Numbered from the stretch's first letter, positions 28,946 through 38,202 are shown. The stretch is DNA of 64,000 nucleotides from Paenibacillus paridis (GCF_006345825.1 NZ_VCIX01000074.1:1-64000), one strand, 5' to 3'. Numbers and translations: made by a program. The notes: a model not told the origin generated them from the sequence alone.

Positions 28946-30064
28946 CTATACTTTATGCTTAGCTAAGACATCGCTTAGAACCGACAAAAGGCTGTCATTC
29001 TCCTCTGGTGTACCGATTGAGATGCGAATATGCTCCGGCAACCCCCATATCTTCCCATATCGCACAATAATCCCTCTTGTCATTAACTGACCATATACAG
29101 CCTCTGCTTTCGATCCAAGCCTTACAAGCACAAAGTTGCTCATGCTCTCAGTGTATTCAACGCCTAACTGGCGAAAGCCCGCATATAGCCGTTCTCGTTC
29201 ACGAACCACAAGCTCGCGCGAGCGTATGACATGTTCTTTATCGGCTATCGCCGCCACCGCAGCAGCCTGAGCCAGCGTATTCACATTAAACGGCTCCTTG
29301 ACCTGCAGAATGCTTTGAATGATGGGCTGCGGAGCAGCGCCGAAACCTACGCGTATACCCGCAAGCCCATATATTTTGGAAAAGGTTTTTAAGACCAGCA
29401 GCGGATAACCTTCCCTTACAAACCGTATGCCGTCAGAATAGGTGTCAACAGAAACAAAGTGGCTATATGCCGCATCCAACACGACAAGTATTCGTTTAGG
29501 CAAATCATCCAGCAACTGCTTCAGCTCGTTATGAGCTAATATGGTGCCGGTAGGATTATTCGGAGAACAAATATAGACCAGTTTTGTACGCTCCGTTACA
29601 GCGGCCAAAATCGCCTTCGTATCGAAAGCAAAGTCCTCGGTTAACGGAACGGTTATGGCTTTGGCCCCCATGAGCTGCGCACCGAATTCATATTCGCTAA
29701 ACGTTGGCCCTGGGACGATAATTTCATCACCTGCATCCAAAAAAGCTTCCGATACTAGCGTAATCAGCTCGTCTCCGCCGTTTGTTACGATGACATGCTC
29801 GGTGCTAAGATCATAATGACTAGCAATCGCGTGCTTCAAATCGATCGTCTGCGCGTCAGGATAACGGTGAAGATCGGATAATACCGCCTGTATGGCTTCA
29901 AGCGCTTTTGGGGAAGGCCCCAGCGGATTCTCATTGGACGCTAGCTTGATTACCCGTTCCAGCCCCAGCTCTTTCTGTACCTCCCATATCGGCTTCCCGG
30001 GGGAATAGGGCTTCATTAGCTCCAATGCTTTGCGCGGCTGTACCTCATGTTGATTCGTTTGCAT
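28946..30064 (-). CDS. hisC: Histidinol-phosphate aminotransferase
   Basis: 372 residues from the ATG at 30064 (GAGGGTG upstream). The longer frame adds 17 residues without a site. It is a fold-type I PLP enzyme that transfers amino groups between glutamate and imidazole-acetol phosphate, and related enzymes also act on aromatic keto acids. SNENPLGPSP near the N-terminus, VTNGGDELI, the SPNNPTGT loop, the PLP Lys in TFSKIYGLAGIRVG and the final RISIGTPEEN are typical HisC. It is alone, outside any his operon, so it may be a second copy used for tyrosine and phenylalanine synthesis. Confidence 0.92.
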   Translation of the reverse strand: MQTNQHEVQPRKALELMKPYSPGKPIWEVQKELGLERVIKLASNENPLGPSPKALEAIQAVLSDLHRYPDAQTIDLKHAIASHYDLSTEHVIVTNGGDELITLVSEAFLDAGDEIIVPGPTFSEYEFGAQLMGAKAITVPLTEDFAFDTKAILAAVTERTKLVYICSPNNPTGTILAHNELKQLLDDLPKRILVVLDAAYSHFVSVDTYSDGIRFVREGYPLLVLKTFSKIYGLAGIRVGFGAAPQPIIQSILQVKEPFNVNTLAQAAAVAAIADKEHVIRSRELVVRERERLYAGFRQLGVEYTESMSNFVLVRLGSKAEAVYGQLMTRGIIVRYGKIWGLPEHIRISIGTPEENDSLLSVLSDVLAKHKV

Positions 30065-30289
30065 CAAAATCACCCTCGTAATATGTAATTTAAATCCTTT
30101 ATTGCGATAATACATTAATCCGTTATAACAGTAAAGTGATAATGTAAAATAACCTCCAAAACCACACTTGCTGTGGAGATGAAGGTTAAGGTTCCTGCAC
30201 GAACGAATATTAAGTCTGTAACACCAACATGCTAGGTGCGCCTCGATGTAAGAATAAAAAAAGAAGCTAGTCCATAATATGAAGCTGCA

Positions 30290-30931
30290 TTACGGTCTCT
30301 CTTCTTCATTTTTCATAAAAACCTGCAAATCCTGATCGGCTTTGGATTGATTGCAAGCGTTGCATGCACAGACACAATTGACAGGCGTCGTATGGCCGCC
30401 CTTGGCACGTGGCAGCATGTGGTCGATCGTATCGCCAAACTCTCCGCAAAAATAACAGATATGGTTGTCCCGCTCCAAAATATATCGCCTAAAATCCTTA
30501 TTGCTAAACAACCGGCGAATCGTATGCCGGTTAACAATAACCGCAGCATGCTCCTTCACCAGCGTGACAGCAAGCTCAAGCTCTATCTCTTGATACCAGC
30601 GCCTGCCCTTATCCGTCTTGCCTCTCATCCAGATGGTTCCTTGGCGAGTCGTCTTCAAAGCGGCCGGGTCATTCGGAAGCGGTATAGAAGGCATCGGCGG
30701 AGATAACCGCGGTTTATTGGCCTGTGCTTTCCGTCTTATCGCTTTTTGATCCAGAAGCTGGGCGGTTGCCGGCATAACCGCTGCCGTCTTTGCCTTGCGG
30801 CAGGCTCTACACGCCCCGCGGCGCGATCCCGTGCTCGAGCGCTTACCGGTCCTTCGCAAAAATTGCGTGATCGGCTTTATTTCCTTGCATATGGCACATT
30901 GCTTCGTATCTAGAGGCTCCGTTACATCCAT
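30290..30931 (-). CDS. HNH endonuclease-domain protein with N-terminal zinc finger
   Basis: 213 residues. The N-terminal part has two CxxC pairs (CAIC near residue 12 and CRAC near 41) forming a probable zinc finger. The C-terminal part has the HNH core: CYFCGEFGDTIDHMLPRAKGG, then NCVCACNACNQSKAD, with two CxxC zinc ligands flanking the catalytic DH and N. Such nucleases cut DNA non-specifically or serve in repair, restriction or mobile elements. I see no mobile-element context. The ATG at 30931 has no convincing ribosome binding site. A 46-codon membrane-protein gene ends 128 bases upstream on the same strand. Confidence 0.82.
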   Translation of the reverse strand: MDVTEPLDTKQCAICKEIKPITQFLRRTGKRSSTGSRRGACRACRKAKTAAVMPATAQLLDQKAIRRKAQANKPRLSPPMPSIPLPNDPAALKTTRQGTIWMRGKTDKGRRWYQEIELELAVTLVKEHAAVIVNRHTIRRLFSNKDFRRYILERDNHICYFCGEFGDTIDHMLPRAKGGHTTPVNCVCACNACNQSKADQDLQVFMKNEEERP

Positions 30932-31059
30932 CTATTGTCCGGGGCGCAGCTTGTTGTGCACTCCCGTTCTCGTCCCCTCATGTTTTTCTACTATTGTAGC
31001 ATTAATTGGAACATGAGTGGAGTTTCCTGCTATTGTCTTCTTTTCGGGTACCGACAGGA

Positions 31060-31200
31060 TTAATAATGCTTGCCCTGATCCTCGGTATCTTTGTCTTCCC
31101 ACCTGCGCGAATAAGCTTTATTCGTTATCCAGAAAGTAATCCATGCTAAAATAACAACAATAATGGCCGAAGCCACCCATACGCCAACCGGCACTTCCAT
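31060..31200 (-). CDS. 46-residue single-span membrane protein (small ORF)
   Basis: An ATG at 31200 preceded by a strong TTTAGGAGGG opens a 46-codon frame ending in TAA. The protein starts MEVPVGVWVASAIIVVILAW and has one hydrophobic segment (about 5-25), then a positively charged stretch (NKAYSRRW) and an acidic, His-containing tail (EDKDTEDQGKHY). Charge distribution predicts an outside N-terminus and cytoplasmic tail. It starts 39 bases after the nitrilase stop and probably shares its transcript. No family is recognised. Confidence 0.72.
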   Translation of the reverse strand: MEVPVGVWVASAIIVVILAWITFWITNKAYSRRWEDKDTEDQGKHY

Positions 31201-31239
31201 CTGAATCCCTCCTAAACGTTATGAAAGAAAATACATAGA

Positions 31240-32187
31240 CTAGCCAAACGTAACAATGCTCTGACTTGCTTCGTTCACATGCAGCTGGAAAATATCAGGG
31301 CGATTATAATGACCGACGACATCAAAGTCGAATCGGCTGGCTGTCACAAGCGACATATCTAAATCCGCGTACAAAATCGTTTCTTCCCCGTATACCGGCT
31401 CTGCAACATAATCGCCCAAGGGTCCTACAATTGCGCTGCCGCCGCGGCAAAGCGGGTCCGCATCCTGCTCTAGCTCAGCATACCCATTCAAATCCTGAGG
31501 ATACATGGCCTTCGTTACGTATTGATTGCTGGAGAGAACATAACATCTTCCTTCACAGGCGATATGCTTCAGCGTAGCTTGCCAAGTATCGCGCGCATCT
31601 GCTGTCGGCGTAACCAAAATGTCTATTCCCTTGGCATACATAGCCGTTCTCGCAAGCGGCATATAATTTTCCCAGCAGATTAATCCGCCAATCCGCCCGA
31701 AAGGCGTGTCGATGACGGTGAGTGAGCTGCCGTCCCCCTGACCCCATAACAACCGCTCCGATCCGGTCGGCATCAGTTTGCGGTGCTTCCCAAGTAATTG
31801 ACCGTCCGGTCCGAAATATACGATGCTGTTATAGAGCGTAGAGCGGCTAAATGCTTGATCCCGTTCCACGACGCCGACGATTAAATACAAGCCTGCTTCT
31901 CTAGCGATTTCTCCAAGCAAATCCGTATCCGTACCGGGAATCATAATGGCGCTGTCGCAATACCTCGCCCAATCCTCGCGCCCTTCCGTTGTTCGGCTGC
32001 CAACTCTAGCCCCGAAGGAGAGTCCTCTCGGATAACCTGAAACAAAAACCTCAGGAAAAAGCAGCAATTGAGCACCCTTCGCTTGCGCTTCCTTAGCGCA
32101 GCTGGCTATTTTCTGAAAGGCTGATTGTTTATCAAACAGGATGGGGGCTGCCTGAACGACTGCTACCCTTGCATTACGTTGATTCAT
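31240..32187 (-). CDS. Nitrilase (carbon-nitrogen hydrolase family, branch 1)
   Basis: 315 residues. Nitrilases hydrolyse organic nitriles to the carboxylic acid and ammonia in the cytoplasm through a thioimidate. The catalytic triad is Glu46 (FPEVFVSGYP), Lys137 (KHRKLMPTGSER) and Cys171 (GLICWENYMPL). The CWENYMP context and the GYPRGLSFG segment are those of true nitrilases rather than amidases. The sequence is collinear with the family over its whole length. AAAGGAGAC lies before the ATG at 32187. The first in a possible transcript with the small membrane protein. Confidence 0.93.
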   Translation of the reverse strand: MNQRNARVAVVQAAPILFDKQSAFQKIASCAKEAQAKGAQLLLFPEVFVSGYPRGLSFGARVGSRTTEGREDWARYCDSAIMIPGTDTDLLGEIAREAGLYLIVGVVERDQAFSRSTLYNSIVYFGPDGQLLGKHRKLMPTGSERLLWGQGDGSSLTVIDTPFGRIGGLICWENYMPLARTAMYAKGIDILVTPTADARDTWQATLKHIACEGRCYVLSSNQYVTKAMYPQDLNGYAELEQDADPLCRGGSAIVGPLGDYVAEPVYGEETILYADLDMSLVTASRFDFDVVGHYNRPDIFQLHVNEASQSIVTFG

Positions 32188-32383
32188 CGTCGCCGTCTCC
32201 TTTATGCTACTAAACGGTATTCCTGGGCTATGGATATAGCTCTAGCTTACCGTTTTTTCGCCATACCGAAACCGTCCAATTGGCATGTAATTAGACCATC
32301 CAATTAATCGACCGTGGTTCAAATCATCCGATAAGAAAAAACAGATTTGAAGTCCTATAAATGATATCTATAAAATCTAATTT

Positions 32384-32415
32384 AAAAAGGACACTAGCCC
32401 ATCAGCTAATGTCCT
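32384..32415 (-). terminator. Intrinsic terminator of the ferric importer operon
   Basis: On the minus strand AGGACATTAGC, loop TGATGG and GCTAGTGTCCT, followed by TTTTTAAA. Confidence 0.88.
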
Positions 32416-32421
32416 CTCCCT

Positions 32422-33069
32422 TTATGTCCGATTTGTCATCTGTACGATACGGTCACAGATGACAGCTGCGTCTTCTTGATCATGCGTCACGACAAGGCAG
32501 GTCATATTAGACTCATGCAGCAATAGCTTCAACTCTTCACGAATGTCTTTTTTCAAATGAGCATCCAAGCTGCTGAATGGCTCATCCATCAATAACAATT
32601 CTGGCGATGGAGCCAGCGCCCTAGCAAAGGCAACCCGCTGCTGCTGCCCGCCGCTAAGTTCATGTGGATACCGCTTCACCAGATGCTGCAGTCGAATCAG
32701 CTCCAGCATTTCCTCCAGGCGAAGCAACCTTTCCTTTTTCGATAGCCGATGCAGTCCGAATAATATATTTTGGCCAACGGTCAAATGAGGAAATAATGCA
32801 TAGTCCTGAAATACCATCCCCACGCCGCGCTGCTCGGGCTCGATAAAATGCTGCGGGTCGACCAATGTTCTACCGTTAAGGATGATACGTCCCGAATCTG
32901 GCAGTTCCAGACCCGCAATGATTCGCAGCAGCGTGCTTTTGCCGCAGCCGCTTTGCCCCAGCAGCCCGGCTACCTCCCCTTTTTCCATTCTCAAAGAGAA
33001 ATGCTTTAAAACGGCAGTATTCCGTCCCGCATATCCGAAAGAGATGTCTGTCAATTCAAAAAATGTCAT
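32422..33069 (-). CDS. ABC importer ATPase, ferric (FbpC-like) type
   Basis: 215 residues from the ATG at 33069, which overlaps the permease stop codon (ATGA), so translation is coupled. It powers the importer encoded by the two upstream genes. Walker A is GQSGCGKST, the Q loop FQDYALFP, the signature LSGGQQQR, Walker B LLLMDEP and the switch His is in VVTHDQEDA. It ends directly after the core, about 130 residues shorter than FbpC proteins that carry a regulatory C-terminal domain, so iron feedback on the ATPase itself is not expected. Confidence 0.92.
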   Translation of the reverse strand: MTFFELTDISFGYAGRNTAVLKHFSLRMEKGEVAGLLGQSGCGKSTLLRIIAGLELPDSGRIILNGRTLVDPQHFIEPEQRGVGMVFQDYALFPHLTVGQNILFGLHRLSKKERLLRLEEMLELIRLQHLVKRYPHELSGGQQQRVAFARALAPSPELLLMDEPFSSLDAHLKKDIREELKLLLHESNMTCLVVTHDQEDAAVICDRIVQMTNRT

Positions 33070-34721
33070 GTGGATTTCTTCTCTCCCAACCAATGATAGA
33101 AAAAGACCGATAACGTGCCGACGGCAATAATGAACAAAGAAGGAACCGAAGCTTGATGGATCTGTTCATCGCTAGCGTATTGATACGCTTTGGTTGCCAA
33201 TGTCTCAAAATTAAAGGGGCGCAGCAGCAGAGTGAGCGGAAGCTCCTTGACCATTTCCATGAACGTTAACAAAAAACCGGCGAGAATCGAGCCTTTAATC
33301 AATGGAAAATCAACTTTAAAGAACGTTTTGGTCTCGCTCATGCCAAGCGTTCGTGAAGCTTCCGAATAACGATTGCCTATTTTATCGAAGCCCGATTCGA
33401 CCGCATTAAAACCTACTGCCAAAAAACGGATTACATAAGCAAATACGAGCATAACCAGCGACATGCTAAGCACCAATTTGCTTGAACCCCAGCCTAACCA
33501 GCCGTAGAGCCCGCCCAGTTGATGATCAAGTGATATGAACACCGCCAGTACGCCAATCGACAATACCGCTCCCGGTATGGAGTATCCCATGGATATCAGC
33601 TTAGTAATTGCAAGCGCGAAGAATGAATGCTTGTAGGAGCGGCTTACGTTAGCGACAATAACGGCAAGCAGCATGAGCAATCCAATTGAAACGAGGGAAA
33701 CCACCAGCGTATTTCGTACCAGCTGAACAAATTTTCCATTCCATACATCTTCATACGTCCATGTCGCCCATACGATAAGCTGGACAACCGGAATCGCAAA
33801 TGAAAGGGCAAAAATCACCGTACTGCAAGCAACCGCTGCCACGGCTCCCAGCTTGCTCAAGCGCCTTCTCCTAAGCGGGCTCGTCCGACTAGTAGGCGAA
33901 TGAAATCTTCTGCGTCTGCGCACCAGCCGCTCTATGATAAACAAGCCAATAATGACGATCATTAGTAAAGCGGCAAGTCGAATGGCTGAATCCACGTCAT
34001 ACATCCCGAACCAGGTTTTAAAAATAGTCGCGGTAAACGAAGGGATGCCATAGTGCTTCGTCACGCCAAAATCGTTTAAAACCTCAAATGCGACCAGGCT
34101 TGCTCCGCCAACAATAGCCGCTTGCGATAAGGGCAATACGATTCGAAAATAAACATGAAGCTGCCCTTTTCCCAGCAGCCTCGCATTTTCGATAAACGCG
34201 GCGCTTTGCTTCTCCAAAAAGGTTTTGGTCATCAAATAAATATATGGAAACAAAAAAAGCGTAAATATAAAGATTGCGCCTTTCATAGACAAAATATCAA
34301 AATAAGCCTGATTAGGCGTTAAGGCGAGTGAATTACGCATAAACGCTTGTATGCTTCCCGTATAGCTAAGCATTGAGCCGTAAGTATAGGCGCCAATGTA
34401 AGGCGGGATCGCTAGTGGAAGCAGGAAGGCAAAATGAAAAAATCCGCGCAGCGGAAAGTCATGAGCAGCCATTAGCCACGCAAGCGACACACCGATGATA
34501 ACGGAGAAGATGACGGTGCCAAGCACCAGCCACATGGACTGTATAATCGAATCAAGCAGCATGTAGTCCTTAATTTGTTGCCAGTTTTCATTGGGTCTGC
34601 GGAATAATCCAAATAAAATATAAAGAGACGGGACAAGGGCCATTACGGCCCCTATCACGCTCAAGATTACCCAGCCGTTTAGCTTTCTTTTCAAGTTACG
34701 CAGCAAGGTGGAGACGAACAT
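33066..34721 (-). CDS. ABC importer permease, ferric (FbpB-like) two-domain type
   Basis: 551 residues with about 12 membrane segments, a fusion of two homologous permease halves separated by an Arg-rich linker (RRRRRFHSPTSRTSPLRRRR, about 270-290). Each half has an EAA-type loop: FIENARLLGKGQLHVYFRIVLP and YSEASRTLGMSETKTFFKVDFP. This is the standard layout of iron(III) and thiamine-type permeases. It begins two bases after the binding-protein gene and overlaps the ATPase start by four bases. Confidence 0.92.
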   Translation of the reverse strand: MFVSTLLRNLKRKLNGWVILSVIGAVMALVPSLYILFGLFRRPNENWQQIKDYMLLDSIIQSMWLVLGTVIFSVIIGVSLAWLMAAHDFPLRGFFHFAFLLPLAIPPYIGAYTYGSMLSYTGSIQAFMRNSLALTPNQAYFDILSMKGAIFIFTLFLFPYIYLMTKTFLEKQSAAFIENARLLGKGQLHVYFRIVLPLSQAAIVGGASLVAFEVLNDFGVTKHYGIPSFTATIFKTWFGMYDVDSAIRLAALLMIVIIGLFIIERLVRRRRRFHSPTSRTSPLRRRRLSKLGAVAAVACSTVIFALSFAIPVVQLIVWATWTYEDVWNGKFVQLVRNTLVVSLVSIGLLMLLAVIVANVSRSYKHSFFALAITKLISMGYSIPGAVLSIGVLAVFISLDHQLGGLYGWLGWGSSKLVLSMSLVMLVFAYVIRFLAVGFNAVESGFDKIGNRYSEASRTLGMSETKTFFKVDFPLIKGSILAGFLLTFMEMVKELPLTLLLRPFNFETLATKAYQYASDEQIHQASVPSLFIIAVGTLSVFFYHWLGEKKST

Positions 34722-34723
34722 TT

Positions 34724-35863
34724 TTATTTCCAGCCTACCTTCGCAAGAAGCTCAACTGCTTTTTTATTATGATCGCCCAGCTTGGAGAAGTTGAGCTGCT
34801 GAGTCTTGAAATCTCCCCAGCCCTTCAGAAGCTCTGGCTTGTCAGCCGCTGCATTGACGGGAAACTCGAAGCTTCCTTGCGTCAGCAGCGTTTGACCGTC
34901 CTTGCCTGTCATATACTCGATCAGCTTAATCGCGTTGTCCTTATTTTTCGCATGCTTGGTTAGTCCAACGCCGCTGATGTTCAGATGTGCTCCAGTGGTG
35001 TCTTGATTTGGGAAAAATACGCCAATTTGCTCAGCTACCTTAACCTCTTCAGCATCTTTGGAATGAAGCATTTGACCAACATAATAAGTATTCATAATAG
35101 CGACGTCACCTATTCCAGCTACAATTGCTTTCGCTTGATCACGGTCTCCGCCTTCTGGATTACGGGCAAAATTAGTGACGATCCCTTTGGCCCAAGCCTC
35201 AGCTGCCGCTTCCCCGTTCAGTTCAATGAACGAAGCCAGCAGTGATTGGTTATATAAGCTCGAAGATGAACGCGCTAATACTTTCCCTTTCCATGCGTCA
35301 CTTGCCAAATCCTCATATGTGGACAGCTGCTCCGGTTTTACACGGTCCTTGGCGTAGACGATGACGCGAGCTCGCGTTGCAATCCCTACCCAATTGTTAT
35401 CGCTATCCCGCCACTCCGTCGGCACATTGCTATCAACGGCGGCCGATTGGATCGGCTGAAGCACATCATTTTGCTTCGCATAATTTAATACCCCTCCATC
35501 AACGGTAATGAACAAATCCGCTTCGGAGCTCTCGCCTTCACGTTTCAGTCGTTCGACCAGCTCTTCGGCTGTACCTTTGATTTCGTTAACCTTAATGCCC
35601 GTTTCCTTTGTAAAAGCATCAAATAGCTGACTGTCTACATCATAATGTCTTGCTGTAAATACGTTTACGATCTGATCCTTGCCATTATCCTTAACTGTAT
35701 CATTTTTATTCCCCTCTGAATTTGCCGCCTGCTCACTTGCTTCAGGTGACGGTGACGAAGCTGCTGTCTTGTTATTTCCTGCATTATTTGCTCCACAGCC
35801 TGCTAATACGAGCACAGTCAGCATCGTTAACATGATGATTCCTGCAAGGTTTTTCTTTTTCAT
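34724..35863 (-). CDS. Lipoprotein ferric-iron-binding protein (FbpA/FutA-like)
   Basis: About 379 residues from the ATG at 35863. A start six codons earlier has no good site. The lipoprotein signal ends LVLAGC, followed by a Ser/Ala/Asn/Glu-rich linker to about residue 60. FTARHYDVDSQLFDAFTKETG is the FutA/FbpA signature whose His and Tyr ligate iron(III). A pair of tyrosines (NTYYVGQ) later in the sequence supplies the remaining ligands of the family. It captures ferric iron or a ferric chelate at the membrane surface. The Fur box just upstream supports iron as substrate. Confidence 0.93.
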   Translation of the reverse strand: MKKKNLAGIIMLTMLTVLVLAGCGANNAGNNKTAASSPSPEASEQAANSEGNKNDTVKDNGKDQIVNVFTARHYDVDSQLFDAFTKETGIKVNEIKGTAEELVERLKREGESSEADLFITVDGGVLNYAKQNDVLQPIQSAAVDSNVPTEWRDSDNNWVGIATRARVIVYAKDRVKPEQLSTYEDLASDAWKGKVLARSSSSLYNQSLLASFIELNGEAAAEAWAKGIVTNFARNPEGGDRDQAKAIVAGIGDVAIMNTYYVGQMLHSKDAEEVKVAEQIGVFFPNQDTTGAHLNISGVGLTKHAKNKDNAIKLIEYMTGKDGQTLLTQGSFEFPVNAAADKPELLKGWGDFKTQQLNFSKLGDHNKKAVELLAKVGWK

Positions 35864-35897
35864 CCTGATGGTACCTCTCATTCTCTTTTTTATATTT

Positions 35898-35916
35898 GAT
35901 AATGAATATCATTACC
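35898..35916 (-). promoter_or_regulatory. Fur box upstream of the ferric importer operon
   Basis: GATAATGAATATCATTACC differs from the 19-bp Fur consensus at only a few positions and holds a 7-1-7 inverted repeat (TGATAAT/ATTATCA type). It lies 35-53 bases before the binding-protein start. Confidence 0.8.
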
Positions 35917-35964
35917 AACAATTCTTATTGTAACGGACTAAAATGAGAAAATGCTGTGAAAATT

Positions 35965-36003
35965 AAAAAAGTTGTCCGAAATTTAATTTCGGGCAACTTT
36001 TTT
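35965..36003 (-). terminator. Intrinsic terminator spanning the histidine-kinase stop codon
   Basis: AAAAAAGTTG.CCGAAAT pairs with ATTTCGG.CAACTTTTTT, and the TAA stop of the kinase lies in the loop. The last six kinase codons therefore form one arm. A U run follows on the minus strand. Confidence 0.8.
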
Positions 36004-37398
36004 AAAAGAAACGGTAACCGTCGTGCCTGCTCCCTCCCCGCTCTTCATGAGCAAACGGCCGTCATAGCGCTGAACAAGCCGCATGGCGATCGATAATCCA
36101 AGTCCATGCCCACCGTTTGCTCCGCTTCTAGACTTGTCCGCCCGGTAGAAACGATTCGTAACGAGAGGCAGATCATCTTCCGATATGCCTATTCCGTAGT
36201 CTGTCACGGAAAGGAGCGCTTCCCCCTCTAGAAGAGAGGCAGAAACCTTGATCGCCTTGCTCTCCCCTGAAAAACGAATGGCATTATCAAGTAAAATGAG
36301 CATGATTTGCTCCAAATGCTGCTCTGATACAAAGAGCACCGCTTGAGAGATTGGTTCAAGCTCCACATCAAAGTGAAATTCAGGATGCAGCAATGTCATG
36401 TTTCCAATGAGCTTCTCTATTGTTTTAGCTGAATGCGGCCATCGCTCATCCTTTGCAGGGAGCTCCTTCTCCGCACGGGAAAGGGAAAGGAGCTCCTGTA
36501 CAAGCCCCTTTAAGCGGGCAAGCTCTTCCACGGAAGCGTTCAACGATTCTTCGAGTATCGCCGGATCATCCTTGCCCCAGCGCTGCAGCAGCTGCAAATG
36601 GCCCTCCATGATCGCGACCGGGGTTCTAAGCTCATGGGAGGCATCCTCGATAAATTGCTTCTGCTGTCCGAAGGAGCGCTCGAGCTTATCCATCATTTCG
36701 TTAAAGAGCTTCATCAGCGCAGCAATCTCATCATTTTTGTTTTCATTCAGCCTTACACGTTCCTTGACGCCCTTATTCTTTACACCGACCATCGCATGGT
36801 TCATCGTTTGAAGCGGTTTTAGCAATTGGCGCGCAAGCAGACCACCGCCAATGCCGCTAATAATAACGGCTCCAAAACAGCAAATGAGCATGATACGAAA
36901 AAAAGCCGAGCTGAGCTTTTCGAAATCCTCATTGTTTTTCACAATCTCCACTGTGCCATTGAAAGAAAATATGGTTAGCGGGCTCCTCATGAGCAGCAAA
37001 TTAGAATCTAGAAACCAAGTCCCTTTCCCGGCGAGCTCGGTACGGGGATAAGCATCCATCCAATAATCGGGTATATTTTCTGAAACAACGAGTATTTGCT
37101 CCCCATTCTCGTCTAACAACCGAATCAGTTGATTGCGTTCATTTACCTTTTCGAGAAAGCTTCGAATCGAGCCCATTTCTGATTCTTCGAACGTAAACTC
37201 CTTCTCCAATAAGTAATTCAAAATCTCGCGCATATCCTCTTTCGTATTCATTTCCGCTTGCTTAACCATCCATTTCTCAATAAAAGCATACTGGACGGCG
37301 TTATACGCGACAAACAGCAGAAACAGCAGCAAAGCTGACCATAAGGTCAGCTTCCACTTAATCGGAAAACGAGAAAACCGTTGCCGCAGCCTGTTCAT
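35983..37398 (-). CDS. Sensor histidine kinase of an OmpR-type pair (ArlS/YkoH-like)
   Basis: 471 residues. Membrane segments at about 16-38 and 170-190 flank a ~130-residue extracytoplasmic sensor region. A HAMP domain follows, then HisKA with the phosphorylated His in DASHELRTPV and the ATPase domain with N box (LLDNAIRFS), G1 (DYGIGI) and G2 (GHGLGLSI). The ATG overlaps the regulator stop codon (ATGA), indicating coupling. It sits upstream of the Fur-box operon but is separated from it by a terminator. Signal unknown. Confidence 0.92.
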   Translation of the reverse strand: MNRLRQRFSRFPIKWKLTLWSALLLFLLFVAYNAVQYAFIEKWMVKQAEMNTKEDMREILNYLLEKEFTFEESEMGSIRSFLEKVNERNQLIRLLDENGEQILVVSENIPDYWMDAYPRTELAGKGTWFLDSNLLLMRSPLTIFSFNGTVEIVKNNEDFEKLSSAFFRIMLICCFGAVIISGIGGGLLARQLLKPLQTMNHAMVGVKNKGVKERVRLNENKNDEIAALMKLFNEMMDKLERSFGQQKQFIEDASHELRTPVAIMEGHLQLLQRWGKDDPAILEESLNASVEELARLKGLVQELLSLSRAEKELPAKDERWPHSAKTIEKLIGNMTLLHPEFHFDVELEPISQAVLFVSEQHLEQIMLILLDNAIRFSGESKAIKVSASLLEGEALLSVTDYGIGISEDDLPLVTNRFYRADKSRSGANGGHGLGLSIAMRLVQRYDGRLLMKSGEGAGTTVTVSFKKVARN

Positions 37399-38072
37399 TT
37401 CCTCATCACATATCCTACGCCGCGCTGCGTTTGAATGCAGCTTTCCTTCTCCGGCGAATCTATTTTATTGCGCAGGTACCTAACATAAACGTCCACTACA
37501 TTCGTATCGACCGCTGCATCGAAGCCCCAAACCTTATCCAGCAGAGTTTCCCGTGAGAGCACACGGTTCGGATTGTGCATAAAAGCGAGCAGCAACTCAT
37601 ACTCCCGCTTCGTCAGCCCGATCGTTTGATTTCCTTTACTCACGATTCTGGCATCCAGATCAACGCTAAGCTCTCCAAACACCAGCATGGACCGCTGTTC
37701 CTCCGCCAGCTTCTCTTGTCTTCTGAAGACGACACGAAGCCGCGCTAATAGCTCTTCAATCGCGAATGGCTTGGGAATATAGTCGTCTGCTCCGTTATCC
37801 AGACCAGAGACGCGGTCCGAAATGCTGTCTCTAGCCGTCAACATGAGTATAGGCGTAGCTTTCAATGTACGAATTCTGCGGCAAACCTCGAGCCCATCTA
37901 AGCCTGGCAGCATCAGATCAAGCAAAATCGCATCCCAATCTTCGCGCAGCGCAAGCTCCAAGCCTCTATTCCCATCGGATGCAACAACAATATCAAACGA
38001 TTCATGCCGCAGCTCAAGCTCAATAAATCGTGCTAAATTTCTCTCATCTTCAATGAGCAATATTCTTTTCAT
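37395..38072 (-). CDS. OmpR-family response regulator (ArlR/YkoG-like)
   Basis: 225 residues. Receiver domain (1-120) with acidic pocket Glu8/Asp9, phospho-acceptor Asp52 in LLDLMLPG, Thr in LMLTARD and Lys in PKPFA. The winged-helix DNA-binding domain (130-225) has LTKREYELLLAFMHNPNRVLSRE and VDVYVRYLRNKID, then GVGYVMRK. It is the partner of the overlapping kinase. Confidence 0.94.
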   Translation of the reverse strand: MKRILLIEDERNLARFIELELRHESFDIVVASDGNRGLELALREDWDAILLDLMLPGLDGLEVCRRIRTLKATPILMLTARDSISDRVSGLDNGADDYIPKPFAIEELLARLRVVFRRQEKLAEEQRSMLVFGELSVDLDARIVSKGNQTIGLTKREYELLLAFMHNPNRVLSRETLLDKVWGFDAAVDTNVVDVYVRYLRNKIDSPEKESCIQTQRGVGYVMRK

Positions 38073-38127
38073 TCCCTGACCCGCCTTTTTTTATGCAGCC
38101 TTGCTTCTCTATCGCATTATTCTCATT

Positions 38128-38157
38128 ATTGTAGATGATAACGTTTCTCAACGTCAA
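38128..38157 (-). promoter_or_regulatory. Promoter of the OmpR-type two-component operon
   Basis: TTGACG (38152-38157) and TACAAT (38128-38133) on the minus strand, spacer 18. Confidence 0.55.
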
Positions 38158-38164
38158 TCCTTAC

Positions 38165-38202
38165 AAAAAAAAGAGACAGCTCCTTTGTAAAGGCGCTGTC
38201 CC
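38165..38202 (-). terminator. Intrinsic terminator of the MFS efflux gene
   Basis: On the minus strand GGGACAGCGCCTTT and AAAGGAGCTGTCTC pair across AC, followed by TTTTTTTT. Confidence 0.9.

Noticed and set aside
30290..30931. HNH protein as part of a mobile intron or homing element
   Set aside because: No intron core, reverse transcriptase, flanking repeat or interrupted gene is visible.
33066..33093. Longer start (TTG 33093) for the ferric importer ATPase
   Set aside because: The ATG at 33069 overlaps the upstream stop as ATGA and fits the family N-terminus.
38101..38150. Second Fur box upstream of the OmpR-type regulator
   Set aside because: TGAGAATAAT-like fragments are present, but no 19-bp inverted repeat of adequate quality.
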